Of a stretch of DNA of 64,000 nucleotides, positions 44,526-53,763 are shown in pieces. Position 1 is the stretch's first letter. Each line of letters opens with the position of its first letter. The translations under genes were made by a program, and so were the position numbers. The notes beneath the pieces are model-generated. The model made no database searches, had not been told where the DNA came from, and worked only from the letters and a program-made list of their open reading frames with translations. The stretch comes from Streptomyces sp. S465 (GTDB taxonomy: Bacteria; Actinomycetota; Actinomycetes; Streptomycetales; Streptomycetaceae), in contig NZ_CP114036.1 of the NCBI RefSeq assembly GCF_026898115.1, positions 2,666,001-2,730,000 on the forward strand, in the 5' to 3' direction.

Positions 44526-45149
44526 ATGGCCCCGCCCGTCGTCCACTCGCTGCGCGAGCAGATCCGCGAGCACCTCGTGGAGGGCATCGTCAGCGGCCGC
44601 TGGAAGCCGGGCGAGCGGATCGTGGAGCGGAGGATCGCCACGGAGCTGGAGGTCAGCCAGACGCCGGTCCGGGAGGCGCTGCGGGAGCTGGAGTCGCTGC
44701 GGCTGATCGAGTCGGCCCCCAACAAGGGCGTCCGGGTGCGGAATCTGACCGCGGCCGACCTCGAGGAGATCTATCCGGTACGGGCCGGGCTCGAGCAGAT
44801 CGCGGCGGAGCTGGCCGCGCCCGCGCTGGCCGAGGACACCTCCGCGCTGGAGCCCGAGGTGCGGGCGCTGTACGCGGCGGACCGGGCGTCGGACGGGGAG
44901 GCGCAGGTCAGGCACACCGTGGCGTTCCACCGGGAGCTGGTGCGGGCGTCGGGCAACAGCGTGCTGCTGCACACCTGGGAGTCACTGGGCATCGAGATCT
45001 GGACCACGCTGTCGATCCGCTGGCTGGGCACCGTCCAGCAGTCGTACGCCGAGGAACACCAGGCGGTGGTGGACGCCTTCAAGCGGCGGGACCCGCGAGT
45101 CGGTGAACTGGTCAAGGAGCATGTGCTGGGCTGTGCACCGCGTGCCTAG
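44526..45149 (+). CDS. GntR-family regulator, FCD (FadR) subfamily
   Basis: A 207-residue regulator. The winged HTH is REQIREHLVEGIVSGRWKPGERIVERRIATELEVSQTPVREALRELESLRLIESAPNKGVRV, followed by an all-helical FCD effector domain with metal-site-like residues (HTVAFHRELVRASGN, AEEHQAVVDAFKRRD). ATG 44526 is set by AAGGAG 7 nt upstream. It lies between sucB and aceE on the same strand, and a perfect palindrome lies over the aceE promoter 60 nt downstream, so it is the prime candidate for an aceE regulator sensing a carboxylate, in analogy to PdhR. Confidence 0.9.
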   Translation: MAPPVVHSLREQIREHLVEGIVSGRWKPGERIVERRIATELEVSQTPVREALRELESLRLIESAPNKGVRVRNLTAADLEEIYPVRAGLEQIAAELAAPALAEDTSALEPEVRALYAADRASDGEAQVRHTVAFHRELVRASGNSVLLHTWESLGIEIWTTLSIRWLGTVQQSYAEEHQAVVDAFKRRDPRVGELVKEHVLGCAPRA

Positions 45150-45204
45150 TTTCGCGGCACGGAATGCCAATTTCGGCCTGCGGAGCACTTTTTTCCCGGC
45201 GGCG

Positions 45205-45240
45205 CTTTGATCGATCATCGATCAGACTTACAGTCGGTCC
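45205..45240 (+). promoter_or_regulatory. aceE promoter with 8-1-8 palindromic operator
   Basis: TGATCGATCATCGATCA at 45208-45224 is a perfect 8-1-8 palindrome. It overlaps a -35-like TTGATC (45207-45212) and the spacer to a -10-like TACAGT (45229-45234), which ends 6 nt before the aceE ATG. Occupancy would block RNA polymerase. The adjacent GntR/FCD protein is the likely binder. Confidence 0.72.
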
Positions 45241-47916
45241 ATGACCGATCTCGCACGCACGCAGCCGAGTGCGCTCGACCAGCTTCCCGACCGTGACCCC
45301 GAGGAGACCGCCGAGTGGGGCGCCTCCCTGGACGCCGTCGCGCGGGCGGCCGGGTCGCACCGCGCCTCGTACCTCATGCGCCGCACCCTGGAGCGCGCCG
45401 AGAGCGCCGGGCTCGCGCTGCCGCCCCTGCTGGAGACGGACTACGTCAACACCATTCCGACCGCCGCCGAGCCCGCGTTCCCGGGCGACGAGGCGATGGA
45501 GGCCCGCATCACCGCCTGGAACCGGTGGAACGCGGCGGCGATGGTCACCCGCGGCAGCCGTGACGGCCTCGGCGGCCACATCGCCACCTTCGCCTCCGCC
45601 GCGTGGCTCTACGAGACGGGCTTCCAGCACTTCTTCCGCGGGAAGGAGGCCGACGGCAGCGGCGACCAGCTCTACATCCAGGGCCACGCCTCCCCCGGCA
45701 TCTACGCCCGCGCCTTCCTCGACGGCCGGCTGACCGAGGCCCACCTGGACAACTTCCGCCGTGAGGCGGGCGGCGAGGGGCTGCCGTCCTATCCGCATCC
45801 GCGCCGGCTGCCGTGGCTGTGGGAGTTCCCCACCGTCTCGATGGGCATCGGCCCCATCTCCGCGATCTACCAGGCCCGCTTCAACCGCTATCTGGCGGCG
45901 CGCGGCATCAAGGACACCGCGAACTCCCACGTATGGGCCTTCCTCGGCGACGGCGAGATGGACGAGCCGGAGTCGACCGCCGCGCTCGCCCTGGCCGGGC
46001 GTGAGGGCCTGGACAACCTCACCTTCGTCATCAACTGCAACCTCCAGCGCCTCGACGGTCCGGTGCGCGCCAACTTCAAGATCGTGCAGGAGCTGGAGGC
46101 CCAGTTCCGCGCGGCCGGCTGGAACGTGATCAAGTCGCTGTGGGGTTCCGCCTGGGACGAGCTGTTCGCGCTGGACACCTCGGGGGCGCTGGTCCGCCGG
46201 CTGCGCGAGGTCCCGGACGGTCAGTTCCAGACGTACGCGACCCGCGACGCGGCCTACATCCGCGAGCACTTCTTCGGCGCCGACCCGGAGCTGGCCCGGC
46301 TGGCCCAGGGCCTCACCGACGCCAAGCTCACCGAGTGTTTCCACACCTCGCGCGCCGGCCACGAGCCGCGCAAGGTGTACGCGGCCTACCGCGCGGCCGT
46401 GGCGCACAAGGGCGCCCCGACCGTGGTGCTCGCCCAGACCGTCAAGGGCTGGACGCTGGGCCCCGGCTTCGAGTCGCGCAACGCCAACCACCAGATGAAG
46501 AAGCTGACGGGCAAGGAGTTCCGCGCCATGCGGGACCTCCTGGAGCTGCCCATCCCGGACAGCAAGCTGGACGACGCCCTCGTCCCCTACGTCCACCCCG
46601 GCCCCGACTCCCCCGAGGTCCGCTACCTCCAGGAGCGCCGCGCGGCCCTCGGCGGCCCCGCCCCGGCCCGGAAGGTCCACCCGGTGGCCCTGCCCGAGCC
46701 GTCCCCGAAGCCGTTCGAGACGCTCGCCAAGGGTTCCGGCACCCAGGAGATCGCCACCACCATGGCCTTCGTCCGGCTGGTCAAGGACCTGATGCGGGAC
46801 AAGGAGACCGGGCGGCGCTGGGTGCCGATCGTGCCCGACGAGGCACGCACCTTCGGCATGGAGTCGCTCTTCCCGACCGCCGGGATCTACTCCCCGCTCG
46901 GCCAGACCTACGACCCGGTCGACCGCGATCAGCTCCTGTACTACAAGGAGGCCGCGAACGGTCAGATCCTCAACGAGGGGATCACCGAGGCCGGTTCGAT
47001 GGCCGACTTCACCGCCGCCGCGACGTCGTACGCGACCCACGGCGAGCCGATGATCCCCTTCTACATCTTCTACTCGATGTTCGGCTGGCAGCGCACCGCC
47101 GACCAGATGTGGGCGCTCGCCGACCAGCTCGGCCGCGGCTTCCTCATCGGGGCCACGGCCGGCCGTACGACGATGACCGGCGAGGGCCTCCAGCACGCCG
47201 ACGGCCACTCCCCGCTGATCGCCTCCACCAACCCGGCGGCGCTCGCCTACGACCCGGCCTTCGCCTACGAGATCGGCGTGATCGTACGGGAGGGCCTGCG
47301 GCGGATGTACGGCCCCCGGGCCGAGGACGTCTTCTACTACCTGACGGTCTACAACGAGACCAAGGTCCAGCCGCCGATGCCGCAGGGCGAAGGCGTCGAG
47401 GAAGGCATCCTCAAGGGGCTGTACCGCTTCAAGGAGGCCGAGGCGCCCGCCGCCGACGCCCCCCGCATCCAGCTCCTCGCCTCCGGCACCGCCATCCACT
47501 GGGTGCTGGAGGCCCAGAAACTCCTCGCCGACGACTGGGGCGTGGCCGCCGACGTGTGGTCCGCCACCTCCTGGAGCGAGCTGCGCCGTGACGCCCTGTC
47601 CTGTGACGCGGCGCAGCTCAATGGCGAAGACCGGGTCCCGTTCGTCACCCGTGCCCTGGCAGGCGCACCGGGCCCGGTCCTCGCCGTCAGCGACTGGATG
47701 CGCGCCGTCCCCGACCAGATCAGCCAGTGGGTCGAGCAGGACTGGTACTCGCTGGGCACGGACGGTTTCGGCCTCTCCGACACCCGCGAGGCCGCCCGCC
47801 GCCACTTCGGCGTGGACGCCCCGGCCATCGTGGTGACCGCGCTGTCCCGGCTGGCCCGTCAGGGCGTGGTACGGGCCACCGCGCCCAAGGAGGCCGCGAA
47901 GCGGTACGGCATCTGA
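45241..47916 (+). CDS. aceE: Pyruvate dehydrogenase E1 (homodimeric AceE)
   Basis: An 891-residue single-chain E1 that decarboxylates pyruvate with thiamine diphosphate and acylates E2. The ThDP motif GDGEMDEPE...NCN lies in [37 protein letters not shown]; other AceE markers are [41 protein letters not shown] and [15 protein letters not shown]. The ATG directly follows a -10-like box, so the mRNA is probably leaderless. It needs E2 (sucB) and E3 (lpd) encoded just upstream. Confidence 0.97.
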   Translation: MTDLARTQPSALDQLPDRDPEETAEWGASLDAVARAAGSHRASYLMRRTLERAESAGLALPPLLETDYVNTIPTAAEPAFPGDEAMEARITAWNRWNAAAMVTRGSRDGLGGHIATFASAAWLYETGFQHFFRGKEADGSGDQLYIQGHASPGIYARAFLDGRLTEAHLDNFRREAGGEGLPSYPHPRRLPWLWEFPTVSMGIGPISAIYQARFNRYLAARGIKDTANSHVWAFLGDGEMDEPESTAALALAGREGLDNLTFVINCNLQRLDGPVRANFKIVQELEAQFRAAGWNVIKSLWGSAWDELFALDTSGALVRRLREVPDGQFQTYATRDAAYIREHFFGADPELARLAQGLTDAKLTECFHTSRAGHEPRKVYAAYRAAVAHKGAPTVVLAQTVKGWTLGPGFESRNANHQMKKLTGKEFRAMRDLLELPIPDSKLDDALVPYVHPGPDSPEVRYLQERRAALGGPAPARKVHPVALPEPSPKPFETLAKGSGTQEIATTMAFVRLVKDLMRDKETGRRWVPIVPDEARTFGMESLFPTAGIYSPLGQTYDPVDRDQLLYYKEAANGQILNEGITEAGSMADFTAAATSYATHGEPMIPFYIFYSMFGWQRTADQMWALADQLGRGFLIGATAGRTTMTGEGLQHADGHSPLIASTNPAALAYDPAFAYEIGVIVREGLRRMYGPRAEDVFYYLTVYNETKVQPPMPQGEGVEEGILKGLYRFKEAEAPAADAPRIQLLASGTAIHWVLEAQKLLADDWGVAADVWSATSWSELRRDALSCDAAQLNGEDRVPFVTRALAGAPGPVLAVSDWMRAVPDQISQWVEQDWYSLGTDGFGLSDTREAARRHFGVDAPAIVVTALSRLARQGVVRATAPKEAAKRYGI

Positions 47917-48052
47917 CGGCACCACTCCCCCGCCCCGCCCACGGCAGCCGATGAACGGCTCGCCGCGTGGCGGGGCACCGCGTTCCGCGGCCCAGACGTC
48001 GTGAGCCGGCTGTCCCCCCGATCCGGCCCGGCCTCGCCACGCGGTGGCACGG

Positions 48053-48064
48053 CATGATGGGGCC
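48053..48064 (+). promoter_or_regulatory. -10-like CATGAT before the WYL regulator GTG
   Basis: CATGAT at 48053-48058 ends 6 nt before GTG 48065 and there is no ribosome site. Confidence 0.35.
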
Positions 48065-49357
48065 GTGCGTGCTGCCCGGCTCATCAAGATGGTGCTCCTG
48101 CTGCAAGCCCGGCCCTCGATCACGGGGGCCGAGCTGGCGCGGGAGCTGGAGGTCTCGGAGCGCACCGTGACCCGGGACGCCGCCGCGCTCTCCGAGGCGG
48201 GCATCCCGGTCTACGCGGACCGGGGCCGGGCCGGCGGCTACCGGCTCATCGGCGGCTACCGCACCCGGCTGACCGGCCTCGGCCGGACCGAGGCCGAGGC
48301 GCTGTTCCTGTCCGGTGTCCCCTCCGCGCTGCGCGAGATGGGGCTCGCGGACGCCGCCTCCGCCGCCCGGCTGAAGGTCTCCGCCGCACTGCTCCCGGAG
48401 CTGCGGGACGCCTCGCACACCGTGGCCCAGCGGTTCCACCTCGACGCCCCGGGCTGGTGGCAGGAGCCGCAGACGCCGCCGCTGCTGCCGGAGGTCGCCG
48501 ACGCGGTGTGGGACGACCGCCGGCTACTGGTGCGCTACCGCCGCCGGGACACGGAGGTGGAGCGCGAGCTGGAACCGTACGGGCTCGTACTCAAGGCGGG
48601 CGTGTGGTACCTGGCGGCCCGCGTGAACAGACCGAACGGACCGAACTGCACGGATGGCGCAGACGACGCGGACGGTACGGGCGGCACGGGCCGTCCCGGC
48701 GGCACGGGCGGCACGGGCCGTCCCGGCGGCACGGGCCGTCCCGGCGGTACAGGCGGCGTGGGCGGCACGCACAGCACGGACGGCTCCGGACGCACACACG
48801 CCACGGGCAGCAAGGGCGGCTCCAGCGACACGGGCGGACCGAACAACACGGGCCGTCCCGGCGGCACAGGCGGCGCGGGCCGTTCCGGTGGTACGCACAG
48901 CGCGGGGGGTGCGGGCTCAGGCCGCCCCGGCGGCCCCCGCGGCCCCCGCGGCGACTTCCGGGTGTACCGGGTGGATCGCCTCACCGACGTCGCCCCCGTG
49001 TCCGGCGCCCCGCGCTTCGGTCGGGACGAGGCGTTCGACCTGCCCGCCTTCTGGGCCGAGCGGGCCGCTCAGTTCGCCCGCTCGATCCTCCGCGAGGAGA
49101 TCACCCTGCGGCTCAGCCCGGACGGGGCCCGCCGCCTGCCGTACGTCACGGACCGTACGGCGGGCGAGGAGGCCGTCCGGGCGGCCGGGGAACCGGATGG
49201 GGAGGGGTGGATCACCGTCACCCTGCCGGTGGAGTCGGCGGAGGTGGCGTACGGCCAGCTGCTGGCCCTCGGCCCCGAGGCGGAGGTGTTGTCCCCGGCC
49301 TGCCTGCGGGAGCGCTTCGCGACGGCGGCGCGCCGCATGGCATCGCGCTACCGGTAG
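48065..49357 (+). CDS. WYL-domain regulator with a glycine-rich insert
   Basis: A 430-residue regulator: HTH_11-type winged helix at residues 1-65 (LIKMVLLLQARPSITGAELARELEVSERTVTRD), then a WYL domain split by an insertion, and a C-terminal WCX-like part (FARSILREEITLRLSPDGARRL). Residues about 189-296 are low complexity, built of GTG/GRPGG repeats, and break the WYL strand pair YLAARV...DFRVYRVDRLTD. GTG 48065 starts at the conserved VRAARLIKM. Its target and ligand are unknown; WYL regulators often respond to DNA damage or nucleic-acid ligands. Confidence 0.85.
   Translation: MRAARLIKMVLLLQARPSITGAELARELEVSERTVTRDAAALSEAGIPVYADRGRAGGYRLIGGYRTRLTGLGRTEAEALFLSGVPSALREMGLADAASAARLKVSAALLPELRDASHTVAQRFHLDAPGWWQEPQTPPLLPEVADAVWDDRRLLVRYRRRDTEVERELEPYGLVLKAGVWYLAARVNRPNGPNCTDGADDADGTGGTGRPGGTGGTGRPGGTGRPGGTGGVGGTHSTDGSGRTHATGSKGGSSDTGGPNNTGRPGGTGGAGRSGGTHSAGGAGSGRPGGPRGPRGDFRVYRVDRLTDVAPVSGAPRFGRDEAFDLPAFWAERAAQFARSILREEITLRLSPDGARRLPYVTDRTAGEEAVRAAGEPDGEGWITVTLPVESAEVAYGQLLALGPEAEVLSPACLRERFATAARRMASRYR
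48650..48960 (+). repeat. In-frame GGC/CCC-rich repeats inside the WYL gene
   Basis: About 310 nt of imperfect repeats of a GGCACGGGCCGTCCCGG-type core, in phase with the reading frame, encode the Gly/Thr/Arg/Pro insert. The number of copies may vary between strains. Confidence 0.75.
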
Positions 49358-49362
49358 CCCGG

Positions 49363-50283
49363 CTACCGGTAGTCGGCGGCCGTGGCCTCCTTCTCCCCGA
49401 AGACGACGTCCCGGAAGTAGCCGGAGACGTCCGGCCGGGAGCCGTCCAGATCGGTGAAGCCGTAGACCTTGGCCAGATCCCCGCTGAAGACGGACTTCCC
49501 GTTCCACCGCGCCCGCTCCGGGTCGGCGGCGAGCGCCGCGACCGCCCGTCCGACGAAGCGCGGCGACTCGGCGATGGCGAAGTGCGGCTCCTTCTCCACC
49601 GCGTCCCGCCAGTTGGCCTCGGTCACCCCGAAGTGGTCCAGCATCTGTTCGGAGCGGAGAAAGCCCGGGGAGACGGACACCGCCGTGCCGCCGAACTCCT
49701 TCAGCTCCTCGGCGAGCCCGAAGGCCGTGCGGATCGGGGCGTTCTTGGTGAGGTCGTAGAAGAGGTTCAGGCGGTAGGTCCGGTTGAACTCCGCGGTGCC
49801 GTCGGTCACCTCGACCACCAGCCCGCCCGGCTGCCGGATCAGCAGCGGCAGCGCGTAGTAGGCGGTGATGAGGTGGGTCTCGACGCCGAGCCGGAGCATC
49901 CGCAGCCCGGAGGCCAGGTTGGTCTCCCAGGTCTTCTTGCCGAACTCGATCAGCGCCTCGCCTCCCCATACATCGTTGACCAGGATGTCCAGTCGGCCCT
50001 GCGCCCGGTCGATCCGCTCCACCAGCGCCCGCACCCGCTCGGGCTCCAGATGGTCGACCGGGACCGCGATGCCCACCCCGCCCGCGGCCGTGACCAGCTC
50101 CGCCGTCTCCTCGATGGTCTCCGTGGCCCGCCCCACCTCGCTGATCCGGTCCCGGGTGGTGCGCCCCGTCACGTAGACGGTGGCCCCGGCCGCCCCCAGT
50201 TCGACGGCCATCGCCCGGCCCGCGCCGCGCGTCGCCCCCGCGACGAGTGCGACCTTGCCCGCCAGCGCGCCCTGTGTGCTCAT
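49363..50283 (-). CDS. Short-chain dehydrogenase/reductase
   Basis: A 306-residue classical SDR. The NAD(P) fold is VALVAGATRGAGRAMAVELG with TGxxxGxG, the NNAG-like region is ILVNDVWGGE, and the catalytic YxxxK is YDLTK in RLNLFYDLTKNAPIRTAFGLAEEL. The ASN dinucleotide is replaced by VND, a variant seen in some SDRs. ATG 50283. It is longer than a minimal SDR (about 250) because of a C-terminal extension ending ATAADYR. Substrate unknown. Convergent with the WYL regulator gene. Confidence 0.88.
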   Translation of the reverse strand: MSTQGALAGKVALVAGATRGAGRAMAVELGAAGATVYVTGRTTRDRISEVGRATETIEETAELVTAAGGVGIAVPVDHLEPERVRALVERIDRAQGRLDILVNDVWGGEALIEFGKKTWETNLASGLRMLRLGVETHLITAYYALPLLIRQPGGLVVEVTDGTAEFNRTYRLNLFYDLTKNAPIRTAFGLAEELKEFGGTAVSVSPGFLRSEQMLDHFGVTEANWRDAVEKEPHFAIAESPRFVGRAVAALAADPERARWNGKSVFSGDLAKVYGFTDLDGSRPDVSGYFRDVVFGEKEATAADYR

Positions 50284-50437
50284 GTCCCCGCGTCCTCTCG
50301 GTGTGGCTGCCGTGTGGGTGATGTGGCCGACCCTCGCAGGGAAACCCGACATCTGCTGTCCGGTATCGCGAGAGGGCCGCGTCCGGCCCGCTCCGCGTGC
50401 GGGGGTGCGCGGGAGGGCCGATCCTGATCCCGTGATG

Positions 50438-50956
50438 ATGGACGAGACGGAGTTCTGGGGGCTGGTCGACAGCGCTCGGGAGGCCGCGGAGGGCGACCCC
50501 GAGGAGCAGTCCGACCTGCTCGTCGAGCAGCTGTCACAGCTCGACCCCGACGCGGTGCTGGACTTCGCCCGGCACTTCGAGGCCCGCTCCAACCGGGCGT
50601 ACCGCTGGGATCTGTGGGGCGCCGCGTGGGTGCTGCTCGGCGGGGTCGACGACGACGCCTTCGAGTCGTTCCGCTACTGGCTGATCGGCCAGGGGCGGGA
50701 GGTCTTCGAGGGCGCGCTGCACGATCCGGACGCGCTCGCCGAACTGCTGGAGGACTTCGACGACCAGGTGGACGGCGACTGCGAGGACCTGGGGTTCGCG
50801 GCGGACGAGGCGTATGAGCGGCTGACCGGGGCTCCTCTGCCGGCGCTGGAGATCGCCCCGGCACCCGGTGAACCGATCGGGGAGCCCGGCGACTTCGAGA
50901 ACGAGGCGGTACTGGCGGAGCGGTATCCCCAGCTGTGGGAGCGGTTCCGGGCCTGA
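50438..50956 (+). CDS. DUF4240 protein
   Basis: A 172-residue acidic protein with the DUF4240 pattern: MDETEFWGLVDSAREAAEGDPEEQ, then FRYWLIGQGREVFEGALHDPDAL. The function is unknown; genome surveys place many DUF4240 proteins near toxin/immunity loci, but no such partner is seen here. Three consecutive candidate starts, GTG 50432, ATG 50435 and ATG 50438, are in frame; the last gives the conserved MDETEFW. Confidence 0.8.
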   Translation: MDETEFWGLVDSAREAAEGDPEEQSDLLVEQLSQLDPDAVLDFARHFEARSNRAYRWDLWGAAWVLLGGVDDDAFESFRYWLIGQGREVFEGALHDPDALAELLEDFDDQVDGDCEDLGFAADEAYERLTGAPLPALEIAPAPGEPIGEPGDFENEAVLAERYPQLWERFRA

Positions 50957-50993
50957 CGGGCACGGACACGACATCCCTCTGGATGATCGAGGG

Positions 50994-51005
50994 CAGGATG
51001 GTGCC
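50994..51005 (+). promoter_or_regulatory. -10-like CAGGAT before the TIGR01777 ATG
   Basis: CAGGAT at 50994-50999 ends 6 nt before ATG 51006, without a ribosome site. Confidence 0.4.
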
Positions 51006-51896
51006 ATGCGTATCGCGGTCACCGGCTCGTCCGGGCTCATCGGCACGGCTCTCGTCCGCTCGCTGCGCGAGGACGGCCACCAGGTGGTGCGCCTGGTGCG
51101 GCGCCCGCCACGGGCGGAGGACGAGGTGGAGTGGGACCCACGACGGCAGTGGGTGGACACCGCCGGGCTGATGGGCTGTGACGCCGTGGTCCATCTCGCG
51201 GGCGCGGGCGTCGGCGACCGCCGCTGGACCGAGGCGTACAAGAAGGAGATCCGGGACAGCCGGGTGCTGGGCACGGCGGCCATCGCCGAGGCGATCGCCT
51301 CGCTGGACGTTCCGCCCCGGGTGCTGGTGAGCGGGAGCGCGATCGGGTTCTACGGTGACACCGGGGAGCGCGCGGTCGATGAGAGTGCGCCCCCCGGCCA
51401 CGGTTTCCTCCCGGATCTCTGCCAGGAGTGGGAGGAGGCGGCGGCCGCCGCGCAGGAGGCGGGCATCCGTACGGTCTTCGCCCGGACCGGTCTGGTGATC
51501 TCCGCCGAGGGCGGGGCGTGGGGCCGGCTCTTCCCGCTGTTCAAGCTGGGGCTCGGCGGGCGGATGGGCAACGGCCGCCAGTACTGGAGCTTCATCGCGC
51601 TGCGGGACCACATCGCCGCGCTGCGCCATGTCCTCGACACGCCCGAGCTGACCGGCCCGGTCAACCTCACCGCGCCGACACCGGTCACCAACCGCGAGGT
51701 GACGGCGGCCATGGGCCGCGTGCTGCGCCGCCCCACGCTCTTCACCGTCCCAGCCCCCGCCCTCCGGATCGCGCTCGGTGAGATGTCCGGCGATGTCCTC
51801 GGCAGCGTCCGGGCCGTCCCCCGCCGCCTCCTGGACTCCGGCTTCTCCTTCGCCCACCCGCGAGTGGACGATGCCATCAAGGCGGCGCTGACGTAG
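51006..51896 (+). CDS. TIGR01777-family NAD-dependent epimerase-like protein
   Basis: A 296-residue extended-SDR protein like E. coli YfcH and cell-division-associated SulA-like homologues. It shows the Rossmann start MRIAVTGSSGLIGTALVRSL, DAVVHLAGAGVGDRRWTEAYKKEIRDSRVLGT, SGSAIGFYGDTG and the RTGLVIS motif. The usual catalytic Tyr is present as FYG. The physiological substrate is unknown. Confidence 0.9.
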   Translation: MRIAVTGSSGLIGTALVRSLREDGHQVVRLVRRPPRAEDEVEWDPRRQWVDTAGLMGCDAVVHLAGAGVGDRRWTEAYKKEIRDSRVLGTAAIAEAIASLDVPPRVLVSGSAIGFYGDTGERAVDESAPPGHGFLPDLCQEWEEAAAAAQEAGIRTVFARTGLVISAEGGAWGRLFPLFKLGLGGRMGNGRQYWSFIALRDHIAALRHVLDTPELTGPVNLTAPTPVTNREVTAAMGRVLRRPTLFTVPAPALRIALGEMSGDVLGSVRAVPRRLLDSGFSFAHPRVDDAIKAALT

Positions 51897-52223
51897 GAGA
51901 GTTGACGGCCCTCGGGTTCCGGTAGCGCATCCTTCGAACCCCGGTCGAGCGCCTCTCGAACCCCGGTCGAGCACCTCTCGCATCCCGGTCCAGCATCTTC
52001 TGAACCCCGGTCGCGTACCCCTCGGGCCCCGGTCGCGCACCCCCCGGCGGCAATGTGCGACCGGCGTGCGCCCGTGCCCGGTCGATGCGCGTCTGGCATC
52101 GACCGTTTTTGTCCGTACTGTCAAGTACCGTCCCGCCGAGACGTTGGGCGGGACGGTACGCATCCGGGCCGCCGGTCGGGGCAGCAGCCCCCGTGACGGA
52201 CGCACCGACCTCGGGGAGGACAC
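51897..52223. repeat. Gap with about six copies of a 22-bp repeat and a dyad
   Basis: Copies of a unit like CGAACCCCGGTCGAGCGCCTCT are arranged in tandem from about 51911 to 52047, with growing divergence to both ends. Then GTACTGTCAAGTAC (52115-52128), a dyad of GTACT/AGTAC, lies 95 nt before the FAD oxidoreductase and could be an operator. Otherwise no features are seen in the gap. Confidence 0.6.
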
Positions 52224-53567
52224 GTGCTCGAGCACGCGCACCGCACGGACGTCGTCATCGTGGGCGCCGGGCTCGCGGGGCTGGCCGCGGCTCATCGGCT
52301 GACCGCCGCGGGAGTGGCGGTCACGGTCCTGGAGGCCGCGCCCCGCGTGGGCGGACGGATGACGACCGACACCGTCGACGGCTTCCGGCTGGATCGCACC
52401 GGCCATTTGATGAACACCTCGTTCCCGGAGCTGCGGCGCACTCCAGGGCTCGGCGCCCTCGCCCTGCGCCCCTTCGCCCAGGGGGTGCTGGTCCACAGCG
52501 AGGGCCGTACGCAACGGGTGGACACGCCCCGGAGCATGAGGGGCGCATTCACCACGGCACGCGCCCTCGCGAACGCCGCCCGCGCGCCGCTCGGCAGCGG
52601 GCTCGACCAGGCCCGACTCGGTGCCGCGCTCGGCAGGCTCGCCGCCCTGCCCGCGGACCGCCTGCTCGCCCGCCCCGACCGGCCGGTCTCCGAGACCCTG
52701 GGGGGGCGGGGCCTACCTGCTCGTACGGTCGAGGGGGTGCTGCGTCCGCTGCTCGTCTCGCTGCTCAGCGACCCGGACCTCACCACCTCCAGCCGCTGCG
52801 CCGACCTCGCGCTGCGCGGCTACGCACGCGGCCGCCTCTGCCTCCCGGCGGGCGGCGCGTCCACCGTCCCCGAACTGCTGGCGGCCGCGTTGCCGCCGGG
52901 GACGGTCCGTACGGGCGTCCGGGCCGTATCGGCCTCCACCACCGCCGTGGCCACCGCCGAACACGGCGAGATCGGCTGCCGTGCGGTGCTGGTGGCCACC
53001 GGGGCGCATGACGCGGCGGAACTCCTGCCCGGACTGCGGGTGCCGGCCTTCCACCCGATGACCGTGGTGCACCACACCGCCGGCCGGCCGCCGCTGCGCG
53101 AGCCCGCGCTGATACTCGCGGCGGGCGGCCGGGGCCCGGTCGCGCACACCACGGTGGCCAGCGAGGTCGACCCCTCGCGCACCCCGCCCGGCCGGGTGCT
53201 GATCACCTCCACGGTGCTGGGCACCGCCGCCGCGCTGCCGACCGCCGAGCTCGACCGGGCCGTCAGGACCCAGCTGGCGGCGGTGTACGGGACGTCGACG
53301 ACCGGCTGGGAGCTGCTGGCCGCGCACCACGACCCGTACGCGGTCCCGGCCATGCCCGCCCCGCACGATCCGCGCCGCCCGGTGCGGCTGCTGTCGGGGC
53401 TGTACGTATGCGGCGACCACCGGGACTCCAGCACGGTGCAGGGCGCCCTGGCCTCCGGCCGGCGGGCCGCCCGCGCGGTGCTCAGCGACTTCGGCGCACC
53501 TCCGGGCTCCGGGACGGGCGCGGGTTCCGGCACCGGCTCCGGCTCCCTGCCCGCCGCGGCGGCCTGA
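52224..53567 (+). CDS. FAD-dependent oxidoreductase (amine oxidase/desaturase fold)
   Basis: A 447-residue flavoprotein with the dinucleotide fold DVVIVGAGLAGLAAAHRL, LEAAPRVGGRM (GG motif of the amine oxidase/phytoene desaturase clan) and the FAD-closing GLYVCGDHRDSSTVQGALASGRRAA. It ends in a Gly/Ser/Ala tail (SGTGAGSGTGSGS). GTG 52224 has GGGGAGGA upstream. The substrate is unknown; protoporphyrinogen-oxidase-like or polyene-type activity cannot be distinguished. Confidence 0.85.
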   Translation: MLEHAHRTDVVIVGAGLAGLAAAHRLTAAGVAVTVLEAAPRVGGRMTTDTVDGFRLDRTGHLMNTSFPELRRTPGLGALALRPFAQGVLVHSEGRTQRVDTPRSMRGAFTTARALANAARAPLGSGLDQARLGAALGRLAALPADRLLARPDRPVSETLGGRGLPARTVEGVLRPLLVSLLSDPDLTTSSRCADLALRGYARGRLCLPAGGASTVPELLAAALPPGTVRTGVRAVSASTTAVATAEHGEIGCRAVLVATGAHDAAELLPGLRVPAFHPMTVVHHTAGRPPLREPALILAAGGRGPVAHTTVASEVDPSRTPPGRVLITSTVLGTAAALPTAELDRAVRTQLAAVYGTSTTGWELLAAHHDPYAVPAMPAPHDPRRPVRLLSGLYVCGDHRDSSTVQGALASGRRAARAVLSDFGAPPGSGTGAGSGTGSGSLPAAAA

Positions 53568-53763
53568 TCCGCCGCCCCCTCGGGGGCCGACCGGGCCCCG
53601 GGCGACGGACAGCGGGCGGCGACGTCCGTCCCGAGGCGGACCCGGGGTCGGCCCGGCCGCCCCGGTCAGCGGCCGGCCACGGGGCGCCGACGCACGCCAC
53701 ACCCCGCCCGGACACCGACCCGGCAACCGCCGACAACACGCCCGAACCGACCGGCCCCACCCA

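Noticed and set aside
45112..48060. A 1030-codon minus-strand frame across aceE
   Set aside because: It is fully antisense to aceE, which has clear ThDP motifs; codon bias follows the plus strand.
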